Positions 45,579 to 53,262 of a stretch of DNA of 64,000 bases are shown piece after piece. Position 1 is the first letter of the stretch, and every line of letters starts with the position of its first letter. Under the pieces are notes generated by a model. That model searched no databases. It was not told where the DNA came from and worked only from the letters and a program-made list of their open reading frames with translations. The DNA lies in the NCBI RefSeq assembly GCF_032399705.1, contig NZ_CP135922.1, positions 3,596,001-3,660,000 of the forward strand, read 5' to 3'. Made by a program: the position numbers and the translations under genes. The stretch is from Paenibacillus sp. BIC5C1. Lineage in GTDB: Bacteria; Bacillota; Bacilli; Paenibacillales; Paenibacillaceae.

Positions 45579-46319
45579 TTATTTTTTCACGGCTGCTTTT
45601 AGCATTGCGATTTTCTGTTTCCGTGAAATATCCAACGAAGAGGTTGAAATGTTGTATTCGAATTTGCCACCATCATTCCAAAAAACGTATTTTGGAAAGA
45701 TATGGGCCGGCAGCGTATCATCAAAGAAACCTTTCTTCTTGTTTTCCTCCGAATCTACCGTATACTTGGAAAAGCCCAGCGTGTCTTTTCCATTCGTATA
45801 TTTAAGACGGATGGTTGCCGCCTCTTTCCAATCTATCTTTTTCACATAGATGGGCTTTCCGCTCTTCTTACCTTCGGCCCTTACTTCATCAACGAATTTC
45901 CCTTCGATCGGACCTTCAATGACCGCTGATAAAAACTTATATCCCTTTGGCAGGTTAGCGGGCTGCTTCAGAATCGATCCCTTCAGGGTAGTTGCTTTTT
46001 TCAAGTAGTCCTCGTATGCAGTGAATTCATGTACCCCTCCCCAATAACTAATATCAAATCCGCTATTTAATTTTGGGTACTTATGATACAGGACATACAT
46101 ATCACCCGACTCTTGAGTCAACTTCTTCACTCTTTCAATCTCTTGTTCGATAAACTTTTTTTCCTCAGCAGTTATAGGCTTGGCTGCTTCGGCTGTTTTT
46201 TTAACAACGGCTTGTTGGGCTTTCTCGTAGGATTGCGCCTTCGCCACAAGGCTTACGGAAGAACCCATTAATAAAATGCTGCTTAGTGTCGCAATGGCTA
46301 CTTTCGTTGCTGCTTTCAT
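45579..46319 (-). CDS. secreted paralogue of the BlaR1-like sensor domain
   Basis: A 246-residue protein with a signal peptide (about 1-29, ending VAKAQS). Residues about 49-246 match the C-terminal 195 residues of the neighbouring BlaR1-like protein over their full length; shared blocks include SGDMYVLY, EDYLKKA, GSILKQP, AEGKKSGKPIY, KEAATIRL and PAHI.PKYVFW. It has no membrane anchor or protease part. It has its own promoter with the same two BlaI dyads as the repressor operon, so it is probably induced with it. Function unknown; it may bind or modify the same ligand that the sensor detects (inferred by analogy with BlaR1 and its beta-lactamase). Confidence 0.85.
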   Translation of the reverse strand: MKAATKVAIATLSSILLMGSSVSLVAKAQSYEKAQQAVVKKTAEAAKPITAEEKKFIEQEIERVKKLTQESGDMYVLYHKYPKLNSGFDISYWGGVHEFTAYEDYLKKATTLKGSILKQPANLPKGYKFLSAVIEGPIEGKFVDEVRAEGKKSGKPIYVKKIDWKEAATIRLKYTNGKDTLGFSKYTVDSEENKKKGFFDDTLPAHIFPKYVFWNDGGKFEYNISTSSLDISRKQKIAMLKAAVKK

Positions 46320-46353
46320 TTGGTAATGCTCCTCTCCTATAATTTTTTTATGA

Positions 46354-46405
46354 ACTACAGTTGTAGTTCGGAATTAATACTACATCTGTAGTTTAATAAT
46401 GTCAA
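46354..46405 (-). promoter_or_regulatory. promoter and two BlaI-type operators of the secreted paralogue
   Basis: TTGACA (46405-46400), 17 bases, TAGTAT (46382-46377) on the minus strand. Dyads ACTACATCTGTAGT (46379-46392) and ACTACAGTTGTAGT (46354-46367) repeat the layout of the repressor promoter almost exactly. Confidence 0.88.
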
Positions 46406-46444
46406 TACGGTTTGTTCAGAAATTTTTCAGTTTTCGTTAAACAC

Positions 46445-46500
46445 AAAAAAAGCCGCTAATCTAAGCGACTTATTATGGGACCATGTTTTTTGTCCCTCAA
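46445..46500 (-). repeat. dispersed repeat R-B, copy 1 (terminator-like)
   Basis: Core GCCGCTAA..TTAGCGAC hairpin with a T-run on the minus strand, followed by TGGGACCATG...GTCCCTC. Two further copies lie at 49034 and 54822. Confidence 0.7.
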
Positions 46501-46528
46501 CCAGTTTAGTAAAGCGGAATTAAATTGA

Positions 46529-46743
46529 TTAAATCCCTTCAGTTTGAGCCTCTTTAATTCCTTTTACGTTTCTCTTTAGCAAGCCAGCTCAGTACCCGAA
46601 CATCAGATCCCGTATGAGCTGCACGATCCCTTCCAGATCTTCATACTTATGTGTATCCAGAATGGAAACGTCGATGCCACAACATTAATTTTGATCAACC
46701 ACTGCCAATCTTCATTCTGATCTTTGGTTGATACTCTAGCGTG
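46529..46743 (-). pseudogene. serine recombinase (resolvase) remnant
   Basis: Three short frames read in order: ARVSTKDQNEDWQW (the N-terminal resolvase block, near 46742), then GIDVSILDTHKYEDLEGIVQ (near 46676, the block after the catalytic domain), then LSWLAKEKRKR and IKEAQTEGI (near 46590 and 46550). A large internal deletion and at least two frameshifts separate them. In resolvases the middle block reads about GVDIVVLDxPLLDT. It is a dead mobile-element or plasmid recombinase gene. Confidence 0.7.
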
Positions 46744-46770
46744 TTATTTTAAGCTGCTCTAAAGACATAC

Positions 46771-46804
46771 AAAAAAAGGATCGTCAGCAATTCTGCAACG
46801 ATCG
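46771..46804 (-). terminator. terminator of the DUF3888-like gene
   Basis: GGATCGT (46778-46784) pairs with ACGATC (46798-46803); on the minus strand it is followed by seven T (complement of 46771-46777). Confidence 0.75.
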
Positions 46805-46839
46805 CTATTGTCAGTCCGCTAGTTAAAAACAGCAGATGA

Positions 46840-47277
46840 TCATTTTGATGACTTCTCAGTTAGTTTCCCGTTAGTTTTACGAGTTTTAATAATTTCTTGC
46901 CAGTTAGGAGGCAAGTTATAATCCCTAATGTGCTTATACTCAAGAACTACTACTGAACCGGAGTTATCTATACTAAACCTCATCGAGTCGAGTCCAACAT
47001 CCAAATGAGGTCCTACGTACGGGATTGTTTTAACCTGAACATCAATATGCGAAGAATGATATTTAACGTCTACATCAGTTCCATCCAAAAAAGGCGCATA
47101 CGTAGGTGATACAGTTAATTTACTTATATAGTATTGGTTAATCTGTTCCTGTATTTTTGGAGCTAACAAAGTAAGTACAAGTCGCTTCAATGGTTCATCG
47201 TTTGGCTTTGCACAGACGTGCTGTATTGTCACAAAGAAAATGATAACTGTTAGCAGTAATCCGATACATCTTTTCAT
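46840..47277 (-). CDS. small secreted DUF3888-type protein
   Basis: A 145-residue protein with a signal peptide (hydrophobic core about 5-20, ending HVCAK). Seen: EPLKRLVLTLLAPKIQEQIN, ..SPTYAPFL, and a beta-rich C-terminus with TIPYVGPH and YKHIRDYNLPP. I recognise the DUF3888 pattern found in Bacillaceae; its function is unknown. ATG 47277 is chosen because GAGGG lies 8 bases upstream. It has its own terminator and lies between a broken resolvase and repeat R-A. Confidence 0.75.
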   Translation of the reverse strand: MKRCIGLLLTVIIFFVTIQHVCAKPNDEPLKRLVLTLLAPKIQEQINQYYISKLTVSPTYAPFLDGTDVDVKYHSSHIDVQVKTIPYVGPHLDVGLDSMRFSIDNSGSVVVLEYKHIRDYNLPPNWQEIIKTRKTNGKLTEKSSK

Positions 47278-47354
47278 TTCTAAAGCCCTCATCCTAAGCA
47301 ATTTTTAAGGGTAGTTTTCACTAAATGAAGAGAATTTATTATGCTATCCTGTCT

Positions 47355-47489
47355 GTTAGTTTAATGAATTAACAGGCAAAATAACGATTAGATATAAGCC
47401 TAATCGGCAATAGGAGCATGTTCTCGTCCAATACGGTAATCGGTACAAGTTCTTGTCCTTGGCTTGGGACAAGAACTTGTACCGATAAA
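47355..47489. repeat. dispersed palindromic repeat R-A, copy 1
   Basis: About 135 bases shared with 54687-54819. It contains a perfect 18-base inverted repeat (arms 47441-47458 and 47467-47484; CGGTACAAG...TTGTACCG) and begins with a GTTAGTTTAATG block. Non-coding. Confidence 0.85.
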
Positions 47490-47609
47490 ACAAAAACCAG
47501 CTAATGTTTGTCAAGCATTTCAGGTTGGATGAGTTCTCTTTTCGTGTTATACTTTTTTCGACCAACACGAATAACCTCCACGGCTATGGAGGTTTTGGTT
47601 AAATATGGA

Positions 47610-48788
47610 TTACGCTTGGTAGGGCTGCCCCTTCTGCAAGATGGCGAAAATGTGATGCAACAGCTTGTTCGCGCAAGCGATCACAACCACCTTGTAGGGC
47701 TTGCCCTCGTTTCTTTTTTTCTCGTAGTACGAATGGATTCTTGCATTTGCATTCTTCCGCATTCCGCATTGCACCGCTAAATACAGCGATCGTCTGAGCC
47801 TTTTAGAGCCTCGTTTCGTGATTCGTGTACTGGTCGCTGTGAACTTTCCTGAACTGAAAATCCCTGGGTCAAGGCCTGCAAACGCCACAAGTTGCTTCGC
47901 ATCACTAAACTGTTTTACATCACCTAGTTCAGCTACAATAGCTGCCGCCAATTTCATTCCAATTCCCGGGATGCTTTTCACAAGTTCAACTTCGGGTAGG
48001 CTTGCCGCTATTTCCTCCATTTGCTTTTCGAGCCCCTCCAGTTGCCCGATTATTGTCAGCAATAACGTGACCATCCCGAGAAGAGCCTGGCTTTGAGACG
48101 GACTACGCCGAGTTTTTTTCCAGTCACACAGCATTTCCTCCAGTTTTCCGACTTTTTCAATCGCCCACTGCTGGGAACGAGATTTTCGTGTGCCTCCTTG
48201 AATAATTTCAATCCAATCCGCTGTACCTTCCTCTAAACAACGGGCTAGTATCGTCAATGACGTTACCGAAAACACATTCGAAAATAACCCTTCGTACCTC
48301 GGAAACACTTGCTCCAATAGGGCTCTACTGTTCAGTTTTGCCTGCACAAAGATTCCTGTAACGAATTCATGCTGCCGTGTCAAATGTTGCAACTCCGTAT
48401 ACGTCTCATCCCAGGTCCGGTGCGGCTTCACGTCGCCACGGTAGTACATCTCTGCCAGATGCCAAGCATCCAGTGCATCCGTTTTGACTTTGCGTAGCTG
48501 GGCTCCCTTGGCTCGTTTGGACTGCAACGGATTCACCATATAGTAGGTGTAGCCACTTCGTTCCAAGTACGAAACCAATGCGCGATGGTAATGCCCTGTC
48601 GCTTCCAGAACCACCACGGGCGCCAAGCCCGTTTCGGCCTGAAGCGTGTCTAGCATGACCGAGAAACGTTCGAATCCATTCTTTTCATGTATAATCTCTA
48701 CTGCTTTGCCATACGGTTCATTTCTCTTCCTAAACGCTTGAACTACACTCGAACCTTTGGCAACATCCACACCGACAACAGGTTCCAT
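47610..48788 (-). CDS. IS110 family transposase
   Basis: A 392-residue DEDD recombinase. Seen: GVDVAKGSS (first Asp) at the start, VVVLEATGHYH (Glu), KTDALDAWHLAEM (two Asp), then the C-terminal IS110 part with SIPGIGMKLAAAI and AFAGLDPGIFSSGKF carrying the conserved Ser. The frame is intact and the length normal, so the enzyme may be active. It lies on the minus strand; the 5' non-coding part at 48789-48990 is where IS110-group elements encode their bridge RNA. Confidence 0.95.
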   Translation of the reverse strand: MEPVVGVDVAKGSSVVQAFRKRNEPYGKAVEIIHEKNGFERFSVMLDTLQAETGLAPVVVLEATGHYHRALVSYLERSGYTYYMVNPLQSKRAKGAQLRKVKTDALDAWHLAEMYYRGDVKPHRTWDETYTELQHLTRQHEFVTGIFVQAKLNSRALLEQVFPRYEGLFSNVFSVTSLTILARCLEEGTADWIEIIQGGTRKSRSQQWAIEKVGKLEEMLCDWKKTRRSPSQSQALLGMVTLLLTIIGQLEGLEKQMEEIAASLPEVELVKSIPGIGMKLAAAIVAELGDVKQFSDAKQLVAFAGLDPGIFSSGKFTATSTRITKRGSKRLRRSLYLAVQCGMRKNANARIHSYYEKKRNEGKPYKVVVIACANKLLHHIFAILQKGQPYQA

Positions 48789-48990
48789 GTCCTCACTCCT
48801 TATCTTTTGTTTTGCCGGTCCTTTTCCACGATGCTTCCAAACCCATAGCTTCGCTTGTTATACGGGGTCAACTGCCCCTACCAGCCCAAACATGGTCTTT
48901 TGGAGGTCGTGGGAGAACTGTTTTTGTTACGAGGTCCTAGCCCCTAAAGCCGCCACGTTCTCCCGGCTCCCCCCATCGTAAAACGACCAC
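48789..48990 (-). ncRNA. candidate bridge RNA region of the IS110 element
   Basis: About 200 non-coding bases upstream of the transposase. A stem GGGAGAAC (48911-48918) with GTTCTCCC (48957-48964) encloses a 38-base loop. Position and length fit IS110 bridge RNAs (family knowledge); target- and donor-binding loops were not identified. Confidence 0.35.
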
Positions 48991-49024
48991 AAAAAAAGGC
49001 CAACCAGTAATTACTGGCTAACCT
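48991..49024 (-). terminator. minus-strand terminator-like hairpin
   Basis: CCAGT (49004-49008), loop AATT, ACTGG (49013-49017), with outer AGG/CCT pairs; seven T follow on the minus strand (complement of 48991-48997). Confidence 0.65.
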
Positions 49025-49033
49025 GATAATACG

Positions 49034-49085
49034 AAAAGCCGCTAAAATAGCGACTTTTAATGGGACCATGTTCTTTTCTTTCGAC
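49034..49085 (-). repeat. dispersed repeat R-B, copy 2
   Basis: AAAAGCCGCTA..TAGCGACTT hairpin then AATGGGACCATGTTCTT...TTCGAC. Same layout as the copies at 46445 and 54822. Confidence 0.75.
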
Positions 49086-49086
49086 A

Positions 49087-49283
49087 ATTCCTCTATTTTT
49101 ATTACCTTTTCTGCGATATCTCTTAACTACTGAATTTCAACTAGAATTACTTCTTCCGTTGGGAATACTTCTTCTTGTTCTACGGCAATTTCAGTAATCG
49201 CTTTAGCCCAAGCCATTTTGTAGGTGTTATCAAATGAACAATTGCGAATGATATGTAGCCATTATTCTAAGAAGTTCACTCAT
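49087..49283 (-). pseudogene. disrupted gene with HNH-endonuclease-like N-terminus
   Basis: It starts with ATG 49283 (MSELLRIMATY), overlapping the stop of the upstream gene as ATGA. After a frameshift it continues as SFDNTYKMAWAKAITEIAVEQ and ILVEIQ, meets TAG at 49129-49127, and goes on in frame as LRDIAEKVIKIEEL before running into repeat R-B. The NTYKMAWAKAI...IAEK pattern recalls the start of HNH restriction-type endonucleases (moderate recognition). The ATGA overlap suggests it once formed an operon with the 49280 gene. Confidence 0.45.
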
Positions 49284-49681
49284 TTACTCCGATCTATCAT
49301 ATGGTTATTCCACAATGCTAATACAACATCCATCTGTGAGTCATGAGACATGTGTTCCCCATTCATCACCTCTCTCCACAAACCTAGCTTGTCCTTTGAC
49401 AATTCAGGTTTGCATTTCAAAACTTCAATCGCATCGATAGCGTAATTTTTATTCTTATTTGAGCCACTTCTTACAGAGTAATTGCCATAAGATACACCAT
49501 GTACTAAGCCCTTCTCGCATAATCCAATAAATGCATTCTTAGGACAGGATTTACGCTGCCCCCATGTCCCCTCTCCGAAAGAAATTGACGCTGCTTTCTT
49601 CCAAGCAGAGAGTGGATGGGTTACTTCACCATTTATTATGAAAAGAATTGCACGAAGCGCGACTTCACCGTACTTGTTCAC
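49280..49681 (-). CDS. uncharacterised small protein, operon partner of a broken nuclease-like gene
   Basis: A 133-residue soluble protein with a Trp/Gly/Cys-rich middle (SAWKKAASISFGEGTWGQRKSCPK, split here by length, then FIGLCEKGLVHGV). I cannot name the family with certainty. GTG 49681 is chosen because GGAGG lies 8 bases upstream; GTG 49684, ATG 49708 or TTG 49720 are alternatives in frame. Its stop overlaps the ATG of a disrupted HNH-like gene, so it may be the accessory or immunity part of a restriction-like pair (inferred). Confidence 0.65.
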   Translation of the reverse strand: MNKYGEVALRAILFIINGEVTHPLSAWKKAASISFGEGTWGQRKSCPKNAFIGLCEKGLVHGVSYGNYSVRSGSNKNKNYAIDAIEVLKCKPELSKDKLGLWREVMNGEHMSHDSQMDVVLALWNNHMIDRSK

Positions 49682-49920
49682 CACTATTTCCTCCAGTAAA
49701 AAGTCCATGGGCTTTGACAAGATATGTTGTACTCCCTATATCCTAACATATCCAATTGATCTCAAGGTATAGATTTAGGAGTTGTTTGGTTCTTGTCCTA
49801 TCATTACGTCCCCAGTCAGCGTCCTTCTACGTGTTCACATAGCATTTTTGCTAGCAGCATCCTCGATCCCGTTAGTTTATTAGTGAACGATCTAATCATA
49901 GCTAGGCTTATAGAACAGTA

Positions 49921-49954
49921 AGAAAAAAAGAGCACGTCTTTGTAGACATGCTCT
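49921..49954 (-). terminator. terminator downstream of the 50079 gene; rest of the 49721-50078 gap is empty
   Basis: AGAGCACGTCT (49929-49939), loop TTGT, AGACATGCTCT (49944-49954), one mismatch, then seven T on the minus strand. I see no gene in the surrounding 358 bases; a CCCGTTAGTTT fragment lies near 49867. Confidence 0.75.
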
Positions 49955-50078
49955 CATTGATAGATTCTATCCCATATGTAAATAGTTTGAAGTAGCTCGA
50001 ATTACTTGGGCGTAGAGCTTGACGTTAGCAATGCAGCAGACAAAGCACAACAACAGTTAATCATGGATCTGGGATAAA

Positions 50079-50936
50079 TTAATCATTTTCTTTTAATGAG
50101 AGGGCTCCTAATATAAGACCGATAATTGTCGTCGAATATAAGAAATACTCGATATACTTTGAATCATTCATGCCGAGTAATTTTAGTATTAGGCCAATTA
50201 ATCCAAATACAATAATACAAGAGATCAACACTTTCTTTTTATTTCGTTGTAAAAATTCAATTGATTTAAGATAAAGATTTGATTTATTTGGTTCAGGTTT
50301 GTAATGATTTATTTCATCTACATATTTTAAAAGCATACTAAATTCATCTTTATCAACATGTCTTTCATTAATTTTACTCTCGTATATGTTATTTAACGTT
50401 TTGTAAAAATTTAATACTGATACTGATACTTTTTTATCAGTAACATTACGTAACTTATTTGATGAGATATCAGCAAGTTTAGAAATATTAGAACTTATCT
50501 CATCGTTTTCAAATACGTATATAGAATTTGCATGAACAGACATCCTATACAGATACCTTTTAAATAGCAAAGTTAATTCAGTTAAGTGATAAGACCCAGT
50601 TTTACTCTTCTCAATTTCTAAAATCAGTAACTCTATAAGTACAAAAAGTTGATTATTAAACTTCCCAACCTTTGAGATTGGATTGTAACTATCAGACCAA
50701 ACTACTCCAATTATTGATAACAGCCAACCACCAATAATAGATAAGGACCAATAGCTCATCTTGTCGATATTTCCGAATATATTTACGTATAGTGATCGGA
50801 ATAGCATAAGAATCATTAATAGGGTAAACAATAGCATTAGTAAAAGTGATAATCTTTTAAGATTAGTTCTTCTACGCAAACTCTTTGGTAAATTTCTGTC
50901 TCTTGTCAAAATATCTAAAAACTCTAATCTTTTCAT
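50079..50936 (-). CDS. AT-rich hypothetical membrane protein with four predicted helices
   Basis: A 285-residue protein I do not recognise. Helices lie at about 28-50 and 62-82 near the N-terminus and 233-252 and 260-280 at the C-terminus, enclosing a cytoplasmic helical domain of about 150 residues rich in Lys, Asn and Ser. Base composition is markedly more AT-rich than the flanking CAP/SLH gene, which suggests transfer from elsewhere. ATG 50936 has GAGGAG about 10 bases upstream. It is a single-gene unit among mobile elements; this layout is common in defence genes, but no catalytic motif is visible. Confidence 0.7.
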   Translation of the reverse strand: MKRLEFLDILTRDRNLPKSLRRRTNLKRLSLLLMLLFTLLMILMLFRSLYVNIFGNIDKMSYWSLSIIGGWLLSIIGVVWSDSYNPISKVGKFNNQLFVLIELLILEIEKSKTGSYHLTELTLLFKRYLYRMSVHANSIYVFENDEISSNISKLADISSNKLRNVTDKKVSVSVLNFYKTLNNIYESKINERHVDKDEFSMLLKYVDEINHYKPEPNKSNLYLKSIEFLQRNKKKVLISCIIVFGLIGLILKLLGMNDSKYIEYFLYSTTIIGLILGALSLKEND

Positions 50937-51014
50937 AATAGACGACTCCTCTGAACAAGATACCTAAGTCAATGCTCTTTCATTTTTATCCAAGTCGGAT
51001 CTTCTTTGACACGC

Positions 51015-51047
51015 CGAAGCCTCCGAACCGAGTCGGAGGCATCTTCG
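51015..51047. terminator. hairpin after the CAP/SLH gene
   Basis: GCCTCCGA (51019-51026) with TCGGAGGC (51033-51040) inside an outer CGAAG / CTTCG pair. The T-run is clearer on the plus strand (CCTTTT), so its direction is uncertain. Confidence 0.5.
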
Positions 51048-51092
51048 CCTTTTGATGTTGAGTTTGCGAACATGTTTGTGGGGACTTTTTTC

Positions 51093-53168
51093 TTAGCTTG
51101 AATAATCCGACGCGTTCATAGTACCTCTTTTGACCCTGATAGCATAGGTCGTTCCTTCTGTTCTTAGATACACATTCAGGAGCGCGTCGCTATACGTACC
51201 TGTGGACGATACAGAGAATCGCCCCGACGAATCGATCTGCACTGGAATTTTTGCTAGCATCTTCCCACTTTGCAAGTTATCCTTGTGTTGATCAATTTGG
51301 ATCTCCAACTGCTTGTTCGCCTGATCCACGAATTGTCCTTCCACCGACAGGGTGCCGTCCGCGTGAAATTCGACGATTAACGTCTTGCTGCCAAGCGCAG
51401 GTTTGAGATACACTTCCGGAAACAGACGTTCAGGTAACTTCTTCTCGGACGTGACCGACTTCGGTGCGCCGACCAATTGCTTCATGCCGGAATGCAATTG
51501 CATCAATATCACTGCCGCCTGCGCCCGAGTAATGATATCGTTGGAACCGAACATCCAGCTCTGATTGCCTTCGGTCCCACGCATGTAATTATGAGCCAGC
51601 ACGTAGTTCACCGCATTCGAAAAATCGAAATTCACGCCGTCCGCCGACGCGATCAGGCCAGCCGCGCGATAACGGTTAATTGGTTTGTCCCGGAAGTCGC
51701 TTTTGCCCGGACTTGCACTGAACAGCAGCAAGTTGCGGGCCGTCGCCACTTTGTAGGCGCCTTCTGCCCAGTGCTTCTTCTTCTTGGAAGCGTACGATTC
51801 GTCATCGACTTTGTAGGTGCGCAGCAGCATGATGAGGAACTGCGCTTCGCTCACGGAATCTTCTGGGCGGAATTTGCCGTTTGTGTCCACTCCGGCGACG
51901 CCCGAACGAAGCGCCCACTCGATCGCCGCTTGATCAGAGCGTCTTGCGATATCTTTAACCTTGGTCGGATCAGTTGCTGGATAGCTCTTGCTCTTGAGGC
52001 GCTCGAATACCCGCACTGGTACCGTTCCTCTCACCGCCCCAGAGCTGAGCGTCACCTTGTAACTGCCGGGCTTAACCCCACTGAGTGTGCCGTCCGCCGA
52101 GACTTTCAGACCGGCAGGCGAACTGCTGGAGTAGGTGATCGCCGTTTTCGGGGTTCCGAATGTGCCATCATCGTAAGATGCCGTGATCTGAATAGGCAAC
52201 TTGCTTCCCGGATTCAGCACCAATTCGTCGTATTGGGCAGATAAGCCCTTTAACGTGCGCCCTTTGCCTGTCGTGAACGACCAGGACTTGCTGCGAAGCT
52301 GCGACTCCTTATACAGCGTATAATCGAGCTTCACCGTATAGACGCTGTACCCGTCCAGCACATCTTTCGGATACAAGAACACCGTATCCCCTTTCAGTTC
52401 ACTGTAGTACGGGACTTCTTGCCCCTGCGAGTCCACGATGTTCGCTTCGAACGAATCGATGGCGAAGCCTGCCGCAGCCGATATAATGCCACCCGAGTGT
52501 TCAACACCGAAGCGGACAAGCGGATTTGGAATCTCGTTTCCGTAGAATCCAACGTCGGCTCCTTTCATGCCGTCATACGGATACACTTTGGCTTCCGGAC
52601 CATTCTTTTCGAATTTCACATAGGCCGGGTTCATGACCGCAGTACCACCTTGCAACCCGATGCCGACCGATGTATATTTGTCATCCAATATAATCGCGCG
52701 ATGATAAGCGGTGCTAAGCCAGGAATCGATCGCTTCGCGTGTTGTTGCATTATTAAAAGACATGACTTCAGCTACCGAAGTGTTTGGCCATCCGGCTGCT
52801 TTGCCCCGGTCTCCAGCAGTCACTCCCGTAAATCCTGCCGTACCCGGCTCCTCCCGATGGGCCGACAATCCTTCGAAGTGGGTGGTATTGTAATAAGCCG
52901 CGTGCGCCTGCGACGCCTGCGTCAATCTCGTATCCAGCTCCAACGGGCCTACGCCTACCTTCGCACGAATCTCGTTCAGATAAGCCAATCCGTCAAGTTG
53001 ATCCTGCGTGAAGCCTCCTTGCGAGGCCGTCGTAGCGGATGCCGCGGATGCACGTTCTGCCGGATAAGCCGGTACGACGACCGTTAGGCCCAAGACCGCG
53101 GCGAGCAGACATGTTACCCACCTGCGCCCCGATCTCCGGTTGTTCTTGCTGCGTTTGCTTGCTTTCAT
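51093..53168 (-). CDS. secreted CAP (SCP/PR1)-domain protein with Ig-like and SLH domains
   Basis: A 691-residue cell-surface protein. Layout: Arg/Lys-rich signal peptide ending AERASA, a CAP domain at about 50-190 (LAYLNEIRAKVGVGPL, QASQAHAAYY, STAYHRAIIL), a beta-rich part, a BIG2-like Ig domain near 330-410 (SADGTLSGVKPGSYKVTL), and two SLH-type repeats at about 425-570 (GKFRPEDSVSEAQFLIML, NDIITRAQAAVIL) that can hold it to wall polymers. ATG 53168 is chosen because GGGGAG lies 8 bases upstream; the frame is open to 53249. Its GC content is clearly higher than that of both neighbours. Confidence 0.88.
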   Translation of the reverse strand: MKASKRSKNNRRSGRRWVTCLLAAVLGLTVVVPAYPAERASAASATTASQGGFTQDQLDGLAYLNEIRAKVGVGPLELDTRLTQASQAHAAYYNTTHFEGLSAHREEPGTAGFTGVTAGDRGKAAGWPNTSVAEVMSFNNATTREAIDSWLSTAYHRAIILDDKYTSVGIGLQGGTAVMNPAYVKFEKNGPEAKVYPYDGMKGADVGFYGNEIPNPLVRFGVEHSGGIISAAAGFAIDSFEANIVDSQGQEVPYYSELKGDTVFLYPKDVLDGYSVYTVKLDYTLYKESQLRSKSWSFTTGKGRTLKGLSAQYDELVLNPGSKLPIQITASYDDGTFGTPKTAITYSSSSPAGLKVSADGTLSGVKPGSYKVTLSSGAVRGTVPVRVFERLKSKSYPATDPTKVKDIARRSDQAAIEWALRSGVAGVDTNGKFRPEDSVSEAQFLIMLLRTYKVDDESYASKKKKHWAEGAYKVATARNLLLFSASPGKSDFRDKPINRYRAAGLIASADGVNFDFSNAVNYVLAHNYMRGTEGNQSWMFGSNDIITRAQAAVILMQLHSGMKQLVGAPKSVTSEKKLPERLFPEVYLKPALGSKTLIVEFHADGTLSVEGQFVDQANKQLEIQIDQHKDNLQSGKMLAKIPVQIDSSGRFSVSSTGTYSDALLNVYLRTEGTTYAIRVKRGTMNASDYSS

Positions 53169-53262
53169 TGTGTTTCTCCCCTCATCTTCCCTTTTTTTAC
53201 GAATCTTTCTAACAGACTTGTCAGTATTTGAACTGATAGTCTTTTTCATCGAATCATTTCAC

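Larger units (their letters stand above)
47490..49033 (-). mobile_element. IS110-family insertion, bounds estimated from repeat copies
   Basis: At 54687-54874 repeat R-A is followed directly by R-B. Here R-A ends at 47489 and R-B resumes at 49034, so about 1.54 kb with the IS110 transposase splits the composite. IS110 elements lack clear terminal inverted repeats, so this comparison gives only outer limits. Confidence 0.6.

Noticed and set aside
47356..47568. Similar short minus-strand frames here and at 54671-54904, looking like a protein family
   Set aside because: The similarity comes from the non-coding repeat R-A; the shared part is a hairpin and the frames differ outside it.
51477..53087. 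Long plus-strand open frames (255 and 222 codons) opposite the CAP/SLH gene
   Set aside because: They are antisense to a well-supported gene, have no family features, and are explained by its high GC content, which makes stop codons rare on the other strand.
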